Origin: Methanolinea sp. UBA275
GTDB taxonomy: Archaea; Halobacteriota; Methanomicrobia; Methanomicrobiales; Methanospirillaceae
Assembly: GCA_002506105.1 (NCBI GenBank)
Contig: DAWU01000053.1
Coordinates: 1-64,000 of the forward strand
Length of the DNA: 64,000 nt
Reading direction: 5' to 3'
The notes under the pieces are model-generated. The model ran no database searches and was not told the DNA's origin. It was given only the letters and a program-made list of their open reading frames with translations. A program made the position numbers and the translations under genes. Shown here in pieces: positions 47,533 to 57,420 of this stretch. Position 1 is the first letter of the stretch; each line of letters starts with the position of its first letter.

Positions 47533-47874
47533 ATGCATGAATACAGTATCGCGTACGATATCTATGCCACTGCGAAGAAAGCGGCGCTCGACCATGGGGC
47601 AACCGAAGTCAAACTGGTCTCAGTTGAATTCGGGGAGATGGCAATGGTCAATCCCGAACAGGTCGAATTTCTCTTCAATATGCTCATCGAGGACGATCTG
47701 CTCATGAAAGGAGCGGGTCTCGCATGCACAGTCGTTCCGCCGGTCACATCATGTTCGTGCGGGTATGAGGGAACCGAGCGGTTCGTATGCCCCCGGTGCG
47801 GAGGGCTTCCCCATCTGGTGAAGGGAAGGGAGATCCTTGTCACCAATGTCGAGATCGAGGTAGAAGACACATGA
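47533..47874 (+). CDS. hypA: Hydrogenase nickel-insertion protein HypA
   Basis: 113 residues. It starts MHEYSIAYDI, matching the invariant Met-His nickel ligand pair of HypA (MHE), and has the zinc site CSCGYEG and CPRCGG. HypA delivers nickel to [NiFe]-hydrogenase precursors with HypB. GAGG precedes the ATG. The stop overlaps the hypE start, so the two are cotranslated. Confidence 0.95.
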   Translation: MHEYSIAYDIYATAKKAALDHGATEVKLVSVEFGEMAMVNPEQVEFLFNMLIEDDLLMKGAGLACTVVPPVTSCSCGYEGTERFVCPRCGGLPHLVKGREILVTNVEIEVEDT

Positions 47875-48866
47875 AGATCAACCTGATGCACGGGGCAGGC
47901 GGAGAGGTCATGGGAGAGCTCCTCAAGATCCTCACCCGGTTCGAGCACAACAATGCCGGGGGGATCGGCCTCGAGTCGCTCGATGACGGAGCGGTGATCC
48001 CGCTGAATGGGATGAATATTGTATTCACGACCGATTCACATGTAGTCCGGCCGATATTCTTCCCGGGAGGGGATATCGGGCGTATCTCTGTCTGCGGGAC
48101 GATCAACGATCTTGCCATGATGGGAGGTCGGCCGATCGCCCTTTCGTGCGGGATGGTCATCGAGGAGGGCTTTGAATCCGGCGACCTGGAGAAGATCGTC
48201 AAATCCATGGATAGTGCGTTAGGCGAGTGCGGGGCGAACCTCGTGACCGGGGACACGAAGGTCCTCGAGAAAGGGGCACTTGACGGGATTGTCATCAACA
48301 CTGCGGGAATAGGCATTGCCGACCGGGTGATCAGGGACAACGGCCTCCGGATCGGGGATCGCATGATTGTGAGCGGGACACTCGGCGATCACGGGATGAC
48401 CATCATGGCGGAGAGGGCACAGCTCTCCTTTGGCGACCAGCTGAAGTCCGACGTGGCCCCGCTGTGGGGCTTAATCGAGAAGGCTATGGCGGCAGGGGAA
48501 ATCCACGCCATGAAGGATCCGACACGGGGTGGTTTTGCGAGCGCGATCAACGAGATGGCGAAAAAGAGCCGTGTCTCGGTGCGTATTTCCGAGGAAGCCC
48601 TCCCGTTTAAAAAGAGCGTGAAGAGCGCTGCCGAGATGCTCGGGATCGATCCCCTGCAGGTCGCAAACGAGGGCAAGGTCGTGATGGGGGTTCCGGAAAA
48701 GGACGCGGAGAGGGTGCTTTCGGCACTCCGGTCTCACCCTTACGGGAAGGATGCCGCACTCGTCGGCGAGGTCGTGCAGGGATCCCACGTCATCATGGAG
48801 ACCAGGATTGGCGGGGAGCGCTTCATCGAGCCGCCTGTGGGGGACCCGGTGCCCCGCGTCTGCTGA
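47871..48866 (+). CDS. hypE: Hydrogenase maturation protein HypE
   Basis: 331 residues. The PurM/AIR-synthase-like fold is shown by GAGGEVMGELL, DDGAVIP, FTTDSHVVRP, GTINDLAMMGG and DPTRGG. The C-terminus ends PRVC; HypE carries the carbamoyl group on this last Cys and dehydrates it to the cyanide ligand of [NiFe]-hydrogenase. The usual ending is PRIC, and Val for Ile is a mild change. It overlaps hypA by four bases. hypB, C, D and F are not in the window. Confidence 0.96.
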   Translation: MKINLMHGAGGEVMGELLKILTRFEHNNAGGIGLESLDDGAVIPLNGMNIVFTTDSHVVRPIFFPGGDIGRISVCGTINDLAMMGGRPIALSCGMVIEEGFESGDLEKIVKSMDSALGECGANLVTGDTKVLEKGALDGIVINTAGIGIADRVIRDNGLRIGDRMIVSGTLGDHGMTIMAERAQLSFGDQLKSDVAPLWGLIEKAMAAGEIHAMKDPTRGGFASAINEMAKKSRVSVRISEEALPFKKSVKSAAEMLGIDPLQVANEGKVVMGVPEKDAERVLSALRSHPYGKDAALVGEVVQGSHVIMETRIGGERFIEPPVGDPVPRVC

Positions 48867-48867
48867 T

Positions 48868-49440
48868 TCAGGGATCGTTTCGTTCTTTTTTGATACACTG
48901 CTGCAGACGTGTGAGTGCTTCGAGTTCCCTCTTCCCCCCGCACCGCTGCACGATGGACGAATGATGGGCGATCCACGCCCCGAGTGCAGGATCCCCGTTC
49001 TGCACGAACCGGGTTGCGTGGACCGTCGCCTCGATGATGCTTGAGAAGCCGCGGTTCACCGGGTGGACTGCACAGGTGAGCATCTGCTGGTAGAGAGCGG
49101 TGAGTTCAACCATGATCGCCTCATCGGTCTCCCCCGAGATCTCCGCGGAATACACCGCCCATGCCTCCGCTTCAGAGAGCCTCTGGACAGAGAGCCCGGC
49201 AACTTTCTCCGTCACGAAGTGCTCTCTCCCGAGATCTCCGAATGCTGTCTCGACATAGATCACCGGGTCGAAGAGAAAATTCGCCACAACCCAGCCATCC
49301 CGGCTGATATTCTCCGCGGTATGGCTGCCGCGGAAGACCACCATTGTCGGGCTCTTCTCCCTGCAGATGATACCCATGGGTGCAGCATTCCACGCGGTCG
49401 TCGCGATCACCTCGTTGATGCCATCTCTTAGCAGTCCCAT
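48868..49440 (-). CDS. DUF447-family flavin-reductase-like protein
   Basis: About 190 residues from the ATG at 49440. The start MGLLRDGINEVIATT and the later MVVFRGSHTAENI, DPVIYVETAF and MVELTALYQQ fit DUF447, a family with a flavin-reductase-like barrel common in methanogens and in C1-carrier gene clusters. It begins within the end of the CitG-like gene (13-base overlap), so both are in one transcript. Exact reaction unknown. Confidence 0.8.
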   Translation of the reverse strand: MGLLRDGINEVIATTAWNAAPMGIICREKSPTMVVFRGSHTAENISRDGWVVANFLFDPVIYVETAFGDLGREHFVTEKVAGLSVQRLSEAEAWAVYSAEISGETDEAIMVELTALYQQMLTCAVHPVNRGFSSIIEATVHATRFVQNGDPALGAWIAHHSSIVQRCGGKRELEALTRLQQCIKKERNDP

Positions 49441-50249
49441 TCCCAACCTTCTCCCAACGCAATGTAGATCGATGCGATGATAATATCTGCGATAGAGCCA
49501 GGATTGATACCCCGGTCGATGCACTCCTGGTCGAACGCCTGGAGGTCCCGGACCCCATCCCTCACTTCCCTGGCCTTCTCCATCGTCTTCCAGGCAACGT
49601 CCGGCCCATGCTTCTTGATGATGAAGGTGTCCGGTTCAAGCGCAAGGAGGCCAAGGAATGCCTCGACGACGGCATCCCTCCCGCACCCCGCGGCATGGAG
49701 AAGATCGGCCCCCCGCCGGGTCATCTGGAACCCGTTGATCCACTCCCTCGCTACCATGTCCCTCGGTGCAGAGAAGAGGAGCACATCATACAGGTTCATC
49801 CCCCGGGACCGGAGCTCCGCGATGGAGTCGGGGTCATTGACATCCAGCTCGTGTTTCTCGATAACCCGTACCTGGGTCTTCCCAAACGCATGATAGAACT
49901 CGATCGCATCATCAACGGTGGTGGCAGAAAGTATCTTCGATGCACCTTCGATGTTCTCTCCCATCACAAGCGGGATAAGGAGGATGAATGCGCCGAAATG
50001 AGTATTGCCGCCGGAATGGCCGCTTGTGCACACAACCGCCCTGCGGATGAGTGAGCCGATCCCGCCCTCTCCCCGCTCGGCAGCATCGAGTGCAGGTCGG
50101 GAGAGGATGGCGGATGCGAGAAAATGCTCGAGCCGTGTCGTGGCATAATCGTGGCAGCGGTCAACGTTTCCCGGCTTCGGATACGCCGAGACCTCCAGCA
50201 CCATTGCCAGCTGAGCGCGTTCAGCCCGTGTGAGAGTCCTCATTGTCAA
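49428..50249 (-). CDS. Triphosphoribosyl-dephospho-CoA synthase-like protein
   Basis: 273 residues of the CitG/MdcB family: LEVSAYPKPGNVDRCHDY, SGHSGGNTHFGAFILL and GMNLYDVLLFSAPRD. Bacterial members make the phosphoribosyl cofactor of citrate or malonate enzymes, which a methanogen does not use. Relatives also occur beside methanopterin and methanofuran genes, so a related ribosylation step in cofactor synthesis is likely but unproven. It overlaps the marker-9 gene upstream and the DUF447 gene downstream. Confidence 0.85.
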   Translation of the reverse strand: MTMRTLTRAERAQLAMVLEVSAYPKPGNVDRCHDYATTRLEHFLASAILSRPALDAAERGEGGIGSLIRRAVVCTSGHSGGNTHFGAFILLIPLVMGENIEGASKILSATTVDDAIEFYHAFGKTQVRVIEKHELDVNDPDSIAELRSRGMNLYDVLLFSAPRDMVAREWINGFQMTRRGADLLHAAGCGRDAVVEAFLGLLALEPDTFIIKKHGPDVAWKTMEKAREVRDGVRDLQAFDQECIDRGINPGSIADIIIASIYIALGEGWEWDC

Positions 50250-51360
50250 AGATATGATGCATGATCTTGTCGGCCAGCTGTCTCTTTGCGTTCATATATT
50301 CCCTGTTTGAGATCCCGGCCTCTTTTAAGGTCATCTCCCTGAACATGCAGGGCGAGGAATCCTTGCAGCACCAGGCAAGGCTCCCGAAGCACGTCTGGGA
50401 GCCTGTATCGAGCGGAGTGCCCGAGACGGCCCCCATCTTGAAGGAGAGGTACTCGTCGTTTGAGACCCCTATCCTCTCAAGCGTCGGGATGAGGGGACAG
50501 CTTTTGACCGGCATACAGCAGAAGGCAAGACCACGCAGATCCCCGCCCCGGCAGATCTGTTTTGGTGCGTTGTACCATCCGTGCTCGTCAGTAAACCGGG
50601 AGATCGCCGCATCGAGCCCGGCAAGCGTCCTCTCGTCTGAACGGCGTGCGAGTGAGACAAGGTCTGCACCGTGTGAGAGCATGTCCTTCATCTTTTCAAA
50701 TGAATTGATCGAATTGTTTGCGATCACGACAAGGGGGCAGCTGTTCCTGATCTGTTTCACCTTCTGGTACCCGAAATCCATCAGGTCCACATGGATGATA
50801 TCCGCGCCGGCCTTCCAAATTTTTTGTGCAAGCAGCAGGTCATCGGCAGCAACACCTGCCCTGATCTTGACCGAGACCGTGACATCCTCCTTCTTCAGCG
50901 CCTGGATATAGGTGGCAAGTCGATCAGGATGATGGAGGAGATATTCACCGCAGCGTGCCTGCACAAGGGGTTCCTGGCGGCAGTGGGCGTCGATCTCATA
51001 GATGACGCCGTCGCCGATCTGCCCGGCAACAAGGGAGAACGATTCAGCAGCGCTCCCTCTCATATTGAGCCCGCACACCACGTCGGAACGGGAGAGTTGG
51101 GAAACCTGCCGGGAGAGCTCCTCCACGGGATCGTCATAGATGAACTCTTTTCGGCCTGATTCTGCCAGGGCATTGCTCGCCGAGATCGTCGGTTCATCGA
51201 TCGAGTATCCACCCAGGAACGCGGCACCGATATGCGCGGCACGCTCGAGGGCATAGTTCGCATCCACGATGCCTGCCATCGCCGAGATCGCAACAGGGGT
51301 CTTGATCACCCTGTTGTTCAGCAGCAGGCCATACCTCTCAAAACTGCGCATCGTTTCCAT
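50221..51360 (-). CDS. Methanogenesis marker protein 9
   Basis: 379 residues. The first 250 form a barrel like tRNA-dihydrouridine synthases, with AISAMAGIVDANYALERAAHIGA, KIRAGVAADD, DIIHVDLMD and SHGADLVSLAR. The last 100 are Cys-rich (CCMPVKSCPL, CFGSLAWCCKDSSPC), which could hold an Fe-S cluster. This is the marker-9 arrangement, found in methanogens and of unknown reaction. It starts at an ATG at 51360, or at 51351, with a TATA element (CATATTTATAAG) about 40 bases upstream on the minus strand. Confidence 0.88.
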   Translation of the reverse strand: METMRSFERYGLLLNNRVIKTPVAISAMAGIVDANYALERAAHIGAAFLGGYSIDEPTISASNALAESGRKEFIYDDPVEELSRQVSQLSRSDVVCGLNMRGSAAESFSLVAGQIGDGVIYEIDAHCRQEPLVQARCGEYLLHHPDRLATYIQALKKEDVTVSVKIRAGVAADDLLLAQKIWKAGADIIHVDLMDFGYQKVKQIRNSCPLVVIANNSINSFEKMKDMLSHGADLVSLARRSDERTLAGLDAAISRFTDEHGWYNAPKQICRGGDLRGLAFCCMPVKSCPLIPTLERIGVSNDEYLSFKMGAVSGTPLDTGSQTCFGSLAWCCKDSSPCMFREMTLKEAGISNREYMNAKRQLADKIMHHIFDNEDSHTG

Positions 51361-51615
51361 GGGGGACTCTCGTCTCCGGACACACCGCGTTTCCGAAGTT
51401 CTTATAAATATGATGTTCGGGGATATAAAAAGTTGGACCGTATGTCAAGGAAGTCCCGGAGGGCCAGGGCTGATAGGCAGGTGCACACACTCCCATCCTT
51501 GAGCGTGATATCCCTGTCCTCGTTCTCCAACATTGCGGAGTTCCGCGGTTCACCCCGCCGCGCACTGACATAAAACCGGTAATCATTTTAGTCCTTCAGT
51601 ACAACGTATGTGCGT

Positions 51616-52017
51616 ATGAGTAAGACTGGCCTGTTACTTGTGGGACATGGAAGCACACTCCCTTTCAACAAGGATCTGGTGGAGAACACCGCCGGTATCA
51701 TCACCAAAAAGCACCCGGAGTACGTGGTCAGGTGCGGGTTCATGAATATCAATTCTCCAAGTATTGGAGAGGCTCTGGCATCGTTCCAGGGAGAGCATAT
51801 TAACTCACTTGTCGTGGTCCCGCTCTTCCTTGCAAAGGGTGTCCATATAGTTAAGGACATCCCGGAAGCCATCGGGCTTGATGAGGGGAAGAACAGGGGG
51901 ACTTTTTCACTGAACGGAAGAACAATTCCACTTCTGTATGCCGACCCCATAGGGAGCGATCCCCTCCTTGCAGAACTTATGATCAGGAACGCAAAACGGG
52001 CTCTCTCCGACCTGTGA
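51616..52017 (+). CDS. cfbA: Sirohydrochlorin nickelochelatase CfbA
   Basis: About 133 residues, the length of the short CbiX type. The chelatase His residues are in LLLVGHGSTLP and AKGVHIVKDIP. In methanogens CfbA inserts nickel into sirohydrochlorin, the first step to coenzyme F430. The ATG at 51616 is chosen; a GTG at 51610 is also in frame. It is followed after 4 bases by cfbE. Confidence 0.96.
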   Translation: MSKTGLLLVGHGSTLPFNKDLVENTAGIITKKHPEYVVRCGFMNINSPSIGEALASFQGEHINSLVVVPLFLAKGVHIVKDIPEAIGLDEGKNRGTFSLNGRTIPLLYADPIGSDPLLAELMIRNAKRALSDL

Positions 52018-52021
52018 AGAT

Positions 52022-53230
52022 ATGCGCATCCTTGTCCTGGACACCATCCATGGCGGTGCAGTCATAGCGCATGCTCTCCGGGACAGGGGGCATTCGGTTG
52101 ACATGGTGGATGTCTACCGGGGGAAGGCAGGAATCAGCCCTGATGAGGCAGAGCATCGCACATATGATCTTGCCATCGCCCCCGTCCACCTGGACCCTGC
52201 CTATCCTCTCCTGCATGGGATCGGGTCGCCTGTACTCTCGCATCATCAGGCAGTGAAATGGATCCTGGGACATGAGGTGCCCCGGCCGTTCATCGAGATC
52301 ACCGGGGCTAGGGGAAAGACGACAACCGCCCATGCACTGGCACACGTAATGGAGGGTCCGGGAATCCTGCACACGTCGACAGGCACCATCGAGTACCCTG
52401 CGGGAGTGAGATATAGTAATCCGGGGATCACCCCTGCTTCCCTGATCGGGGCGGTCACTCTTGCAAAGAAGATCGGAGGCTGGGTGATCGCGGAGATCTC
52501 GCTCGGGTTTTCCGGGTTAGGGCAACTAGGCATCCTCACCTCAACAGAGACCTACCCCTTCGCGGCAAAGCAGAAGGACGCCCTGAAAGAAAAAATGCGG
52601 TCCGGCCGGTCGCTCCCGGCGATAATCCTGCCACCGGGAATGCACAGGGAAGGATCCGGCATTCCTGCAAATGAGATCGTGCATACCGACGGCTTGACCT
52701 GCCGCTTCGGGTGGGGAGATCTAGAGGGAGAATTCTGCACCCCGCTTCTCGTCAATGAAGCCTATAGGACACCTCTTATTCTGGCAGCGGCCGCTGCATG
52801 CGTGCTTGGGATAGATCCGACCACGCTTGCGACATTTTCCCCGCTCGAGGGGAGGCTGGCAGTCTCGAGAATCGGCAATACTGTCGTCGTGGACGATTCC
52901 AATTCAGGAACCTGTGCCGCAACCGCACGGCAGGCTATACAGCTGGCCCGGCAGGAATCCGGGTGCCGGGGTCCGCTCACGCTCGTCATCGGCAAGGAGG
53001 ACGGGGCCATATGCGAGGGATTCCCTGCCGGAGACATCCTCGCTGTGGTCAGGGAAGAGAACCCGGAGCGCGTGATCCTTGTCGGGAAGGACTACGAATC
53101 AGGGATCCCGGACATCATCCGGCAGACCATCCGGGTCTCCTGCTGCAATTCCCTCGCAGAGGGAAAGGCATCTGCCCTCGAAGATACCGCATGCGGCATG
53201 GTAGTGCTGGCGGTGAAGACATGGAGGTGA
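52022..53230 (+). CDS. cfbE: Coenzyme F430 synthetase CfbE (Mur-ligase type)
   Basis: 402 residues. The Mur-ligase ATP loop is EITGARGKTTTAHALAHVM, with AEISLGFSG and VVVDDSNSGTCAAT further on. CfbE performs the last step of F430 synthesis, the ATP-dependent closing of the six-membered carbocycle. The end overlaps the cfbD start by ten bases. Confidence 0.95.
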   Translation: MRILVLDTIHGGAVIAHALRDRGHSVDMVDVYRGKAGISPDEAEHRTYDLAIAPVHLDPAYPLLHGIGSPVLSHHQAVKWILGHEVPRPFIEITGARGKTTTAHALAHVMEGPGILHTSTGTIEYPAGVRYSNPGITPASLIGAVTLAKKIGGWVIAEISLGFSGLGQLGILTSTETYPFAAKQKDALKEKMRSGRSLPAIILPPGMHREGSGIPANEIVHTDGLTCRFGWGDLEGEFCTPLLVNEAYRTPLILAAAAACVLGIDPTTLATFSPLEGRLAVSRIGNTVVVDDSNSGTCAATARQAIQLARQESGCRGPLTLVIGKEDGAICEGFPAGDILAVVREENPERVILVGKDYESGIPDIIRQTIRVSCCNSLAEGKASALEDTACGMVVLAVKTWR

Positions 53231-54300
53231 ACCCTATCAAGTACATGCAGCCACGACCGAGTTCGATCGTTGCCGCGCTCTATACCGCAAGGGACCTTGA
53301 TGTGGATGTCGCGATCCTGCACGGGCCTTCAGGCTGCTCCTTCAAGCATGCCAGGCTGCTCGAGGAGGACGGGTTGCGGGTCCTGACCACCTCACTTGCC
53401 GATCATGAGTTCATCTTCGGAGGCCAGCAATCCCTCGAAGATGTACTTCGATACGCCGAGGAGACTTTCTCTCCGAAAAGGATGGCCGTGATAGGGACCT
53501 GCGTCTCCATGATTATCGGGGAGGATCTCCAGTCCGCCATCCAGAACTCGAAAATTGCCACCCCTACGATCTCAGTCGAGATCCACGCCGGATTCCCGGA
53601 GAACATTGATGGCGTGATTGCGACTCTCGAACCGGCAGCAGAAGCCGGCTGGATCAGCCAAGAGGAGCGAGAGCGGCAGATAACACTGCTCAGGAAAGCA
53701 AATGAGGTGGAGAGGCTGCGCGGAGCGGCATCCCGGCCGTATATCGAGCCATCGAGAGGCGACTTAAAGCACCTGGCCGCAGAACGGCTTCTCCTGTATG
53801 CCCGGGATGGAAAGAAGGGTCTTGCCATCATGAATGCAAAGAAGGAGACGGCATACATGTTCGCCGATGAACTACTTTCGCTCCACGAGACCTGCCCCGG
53901 TGCAGACATCACGTATATCGCAAACCTGGAAGAGAGGGGTCTCCACAAGGTGAGGAGTGATGCCCGCCGGATCCGCGATGAACTCCGGGAGAGAGGGCTT
54001 GCACCCATCCTGTGCGGAGCACTCGACGAATATGGGGCCAACGGGGACCGGCTTGGAGCCCTTATACAGGAGTACTCCCCGGACTTCGCGTTCATTGTCG
54101 GGGTACCGCATGCGATACCCCCGCACTATCTTTCGGAGGTGGAGTGCATCTCGGTTACGAACGGTCCACGGCAGGTCAAACCTCTCAAGGAGCAGGGGCA
54201 CGAGCTTGTCATTGTCGAGGTTGACCTCCATCCCCGGACACTCGGCGTCACCCGTATCGTGGAGAGCGAACTCGGTGCGGTTATCCGGAGCATGGCATGA
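53221..54300 (+). CDS. cfbD: F430 reductive cyclase subunit CfbD (NifD-like)
   Basis: 359 residues from the ATG at 53221, with GGTGA upstream. The nitrogenase-like component begins RPSSIVAALYTARDLD, then ILHGPSGCSFKHARLL with a cluster-ligand Cys, GTCVSMIIGED with another, and SVTNGPRQVKPL. CfbD works with the NifH-like CfbC, which feeds electrons for the six-electron reduction and gamma-lactam ring formation. cfbC is not next to it. The stop overlaps the cfbB start (ATGA). Confidence 0.95.
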   Translation: MEVNPIKYMQPRPSSIVAALYTARDLDVDVAILHGPSGCSFKHARLLEEDGLRVLTTSLADHEFIFGGQQSLEDVLRYAEETFSPKRMAVIGTCVSMIIGEDLQSAIQNSKIATPTISVEIHAGFPENIDGVIATLEPAAEAGWISQEERERQITLLRKANEVERLRGAASRPYIEPSRGDLKHLAAERLLLYARDGKKGLAIMNAKKETAYMFADELLSLHETCPGADITYIANLEERGLHKVRSDARRIRDELRERGLAPILCGALDEYGANGDRLGALIQEYSPDFAFIVGVPHAIPPHYLSEVECISVTNGPRQVKPLKEQGHELVIVEVDLHPRTLGVTRIVESELGAVIRSMA

Positions 54301-55676
54301 AAGCATTGATGATCGCGGGCGACCGCTCGGGGAGCGGGAAGACGAGCATTACGCTTGCGATTGCAGCACTCCTCTCAAAGACCATGGCAGTCCAGACCTT
54401 CAAGGTCGGGATGGACTATATCGATCCCTCGTATCTCACCGGGGTTTCTGGGAGATCGTGCCGGAACCTTGACAGTTATGTGATGGGCGAAGACCAGATG
54501 CGGCTGATCTTTAATCACGCCTGTGCCGGTGCAGACCTTGCCCTCATCGAAGGAGTCCGGGGACTTTACGAGGGTGCGGAGGCACTTGACGGGACGGGGA
54601 GCAGCGCATCGGTGGCAGCATGCCTTGATATTCCTGTAGTGCTGGTCATCAACGCACGAAGCATCACCAGGAGTGCTGCAGCAATTGTCAGGGGATTCCA
54701 GGCTTTCGATCCCGGTATCCGGATTGCAGGGGTCATCCTGAATAACACCGCAGGAGAGAAGCATATGCGGAAAGCCACTACGGCAATTGAGCATTATTGC
54801 GGAATCCCTGTGATCGGCGCAATCCCTCGCATGCCCGAGATGGAACTTGCGATGCGGCATCTGGGGCTGATGCCATTTAAAGAGGGCCAGGAGAACAGGG
54901 AGTTCCAGGACAGGATCCGTGTGGTGACCGGGACGATTAGCGAGCATGTGGATCTCGACCGGCTTCTCTCGGTCGCATCATGCACCACGATCCGGGAACA
55001 GGTGAATACTGATCTCTTCTCGAAAAAAACCGCCCCTGATATCCGGATAGGTATCGCATACGACGAGGCTTTCAACTTCTATTACGCAGATCTTTTCGAT
55101 CTCCTGCCCGCAAAAGGCGCAGAGACCGTCCTCTTCAGCCCGCTCCGGGATCGCCTTCCCGACGCCGATGGATACATCATCGGCGGGGGTTACCCTGAAC
55201 TTTTCCTGCCGGAACTCGAGAGGAACGATGGGATCCGGGAAGAAATCCATGATGCATCCGGGAAGGGAATCCCGATATACGCTGAATGCGGGGGGCTGAT
55301 GTACCTGACAGACCGGATCATCCTGAAGAAAGGATGGCAGGGGCAGGACCGGGAGAGACGACATGCCATGTGCGGGGTTTTCCGGGGTTCTGCCGCAATT
55401 CCTGCAAAAAGAGTGGTGGCATACGTGGAGGGAACAAGTATGCCGGGATCGCCGATGGGAAAAGGATCCTTCCGGGGGCACGAGTTCCACTATTCGGATG
55501 TGTCGCTCGACCAGAACATCCCCTTCGCATACACCCTCTCCCGGGGGGAAGGAATCGGAGAGGGAACCGATGGGGCGCTGGTGAACCGGACTCTTGGCAG
55601 TTACACCCACCTCCACCCGGTCAGCTCGATCAGCATGTTTTCGCACTTCCTTGACTGTTGCCGGGATTCCGCGTGA
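54297..55676 (+). CDS. cfbB: Ni-sirohydrochlorin a,c-diamide synthase CfbB
   Basis: 459 residues. The ATP loop [16 protein letters not shown] and [10 protein letters not shown] at the N-terminus, the linker, and the C-terminal glutaminase-like domain with Cys in [11 protein letters not shown] and a closing YTHLHPVSS follow the CobB/CbiA pattern. It amidates the a- and c-acetate side chains of Ni-sirohydrochlorin using glutamine and ATP. It closes the cfbA-E-D-B operon. Confidence 0.95.
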   Translation: MKALMIAGDRSGSGKTSITLAIAALLSKTMAVQTFKVGMDYIDPSYLTGVSGRSCRNLDSYVMGEDQMRLIFNHACAGADLALIEGVRGLYEGAEALDGTGSSASVAACLDIPVVLVINARSITRSAAAIVRGFQAFDPGIRIAGVILNNTAGEKHMRKATTAIEHYCGIPVIGAIPRMPEMELAMRHLGLMPFKEGQENREFQDRIRVVTGTISEHVDLDRLLSVASCTTIREQVNTDLFSKKTAPDIRIGIAYDEAFNFYYADLFDLLPAKGAETVLFSPLRDRLPDADGYIIGGGYPELFLPELERNDGIREEIHDASGKGIPIYAECGGLMYLTDRIILKKGWQGQDRERRHAMCGVFRGSAAIPAKRVVAYVEGTSMPGSPMGKGSFRGHEFHYSDVSLDQNIPFAYTLSRGEGIGEGTDGALVNRTLGSYTHLHPVSSISMFSHFLDCCRDSA

Positions 55677-55758
55677 TGATATTCCTTGCATTCTCCCCTC
55701 ATTCGGCGCCTTCTCAAACCGGCAGGTAAAAAATACAAGGAGTGATAACACTCATCTC

Positions 55759-56625
55759 ATGTTGATCTACATTGACGGGAAGTTCTATCCAAAAGAGGAG
55801 GCGAAGATCTCTGTCTTCGATCACGGTCTCCTCTATGGCGACGGGGTGTTCGAGGGGATACGTGCCTACAACGGCCGGGTCTTCCGCCTCCAGGAACACC
55901 TGGACCGCCTGTATGATTCGGCAAAAACAATCGACCTCTGTGTCCCCCTCTCCAAGGAGGAGATGGCCAAGGCAATCGTGGAGACGCTCAAAAAGAACAC
56001 CCTGAAGAATGCCTATATCAGGCCCGTGGTGACCAGGGGAGTCGGCGATCTCGGGCTCTGCCCCACGAAATGCCCGAAGGCAACCGTGATCATCATCGCC
56101 ACTGAATGGGGTGCCATGTACGGGGACCTCTACGAGAAAGGATTAAAAGCAGTCACGGTCTCTGTCAGGAGAAATCCCTCATGCTCGCTGCCCCCGAATG
56201 TGAAGTCGCTCAATTACTTAAACAACATCCTCGCGAAGATCGAGGCGAACTGCAAGGGCGGGGACGAGGCGATCATGTTCGACATGCAGGGCAACATCTC
56301 CGAGGGGTCGGGCGACAATATCTACATCGTCAAGGACGGCAGGATTATCACGCCCCCTACCCTCAACAACCTGCGTGGTGTCACCCGCCTTGTGGTGCTT
56401 GAGCTGGCCCAGCAACTGGGAATTCCCGTGCAGGAGACCAACCTCGGGTACTTCGATCTCTACACCGCAGACGAGGTCTTTGTCACCGGGACCGCTGCCG
56501 AAGTGGCCCCTATCGTCTATGTGGATGGCAGAAGCATCGGCTCCGGGAAGCCCGGTCCCATCACCCGGCAGCTGATGGCTGCATTCAAGACCGTGACCGA
56601 GAAGGAAGGAACGCCCGTCTATTGA
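55759..56625 (+). CDS. ilvE: Branched-chain amino acid aminotransferase IlvE
   Basis: 288 residues of class IV PLP aminotransferases: [17 protein letters not shown], the PLP lysine in [14 protein letters not shown] (Lys about 159), and [12 protein letters not shown]. It interconverts Leu, Ile and Val with their oxo acids. I took the ATG at 55759 as start. It follows cfbB by 80 bases and may have its own promoter (AAAAAATACAAGG region). Confidence 0.93.
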   Translation: MLIYIDGKFYPKEEAKISVFDHGLLYGDGVFEGIRAYNGRVFRLQEHLDRLYDSAKTIDLCVPLSKEEMAKAIVETLKKNTLKNAYIRPVVTRGVGDLGLCPTKCPKATVIIIATEWGAMYGDLYEKGLKAVTVSVRRNPSCSLPPNVKSLNYLNNILAKIEANCKGGDEAIMFDMQGNISEGSGDNIYIVKDGRIITPPTLNNLRGVTRLVVLELAQQLGIPVQETNLGYFDLYTADEVFVTGTAAEVAPIVYVDGRSIGSGKPGPITRQLMAAFKTVTEKEGTPVY

Positions 56626-56691
56626 GATTCATTTCCGGCATCCCGCTCCACAACCCTTTTTACCAGAGAGAGCCTATAAAAAAGAGCACCT

Positions 56692-56766
56692 GCTGCTATA
56701 GTGTAGTCCGGCCAATCATTTCGGCCTTTCACGCCGAAGACTGGGGTTCGAATCCCCATAGCAGCA
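56692..56766 (+). tRNA. tRNA-Glu (anticodon TTC)
   Basis: The 7-bp acceptor stem is GCTGCTA/TAGCAGC with discriminator A. The anticodon arm is TCGGC/GCCGA with loop CTTTCAC, so the anticodon is TTC (Glu). The T arm GGGGTTCGAATCCCC is perfect. No intron is seen and the 3' CCA is not encoded. A TATA-like CCTATAAAAAAG begins about 20 bases before the 5' end. Confidence 0.97.
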
Positions 56767-56984
56767 CTCCTTTTTCGGTATTTTTCGGGCTGATGTAAAA
56801 TCAAAAACCTGAACATTTTTTAACCTTGATTTTCGTCAAGCATTTTCTTCAAATTCTCGTCCTGACTTGTATCAGGTTTGGGGGTAATAATGGCACTTTA
56901 CCCTTCACATTTAAATGCGGATGTAACCGTTGTGGAAAATGAAAGAAAAGAAATGAACCCGGATGCTATCCGGATGTGGATGGT

Positions 56985-57257
56985 TTACATCCAGGGGATC
57001 TTGAACGCGTCTGCGTAGGTCTTGTATTTGCCCATGAAGGGCTTGGTGGCCGATGGTGTGAATAAGGCGCCGTACGTTGTCACCGCTTTTCCTCCGATGC
57101 TAATCGATGGCTTCACAGTTATGGGTGTAAACGTCTGTGCATATGTCTTCCCACCGTAACTGGATTTATTCCCAATCCAGGGAGAGGCTGCTGATACACT
57201 GGCAACCAGAAGTGAGACCACAACAATTGCAAGTACAAGGTAGTAGATCTTTCTCAT
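56985..57257 (-). CDS. Small secreted protein, unknown function
   Basis: 90 residues. A signal peptide with cleavage after SVSA (about residue 23) leaves a mature protein of about 67 residues without Cys, with repeated Thr/Tyr/Lys-rich words (TYAQTF, TTYGALF, KYKTYADAF). GGAGG is 7 bases before the ATG and a TATA element (CTATAAATAC) lies about 40 bases upstream, so expression may be good. No family is recognised. Confidence 0.8.
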   Translation of the reverse strand: MRKIYYLVLAIVVVSLLVASVSAASPWIGNKSSYGGKTYAQTFTPITVKPSISIGGKAVTTYGALFTPSATKPFMGKYKTYADAFKIPWM

Positions 57258-57420
57258 ATGAAATCCTCCGATTACAATAGGCTTGTCCGCATCTGTATTT
57301 ATAGGTTCCTTTTTTCCTTGGGGTAAATGAAGTGAGATCCAGCCATCGATTAAAATTTGGGAATCCTATTGAACATCTTTTAAATATCACGTTACTCAAT
57401 ATTTTTTGTAAGGATTCACC

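Noticed and set aside
56692..56766. tRNA-Glu as an integration site
   Set aside because: No integrase gene and no second copy of the tRNA 3' end was seen in the window.
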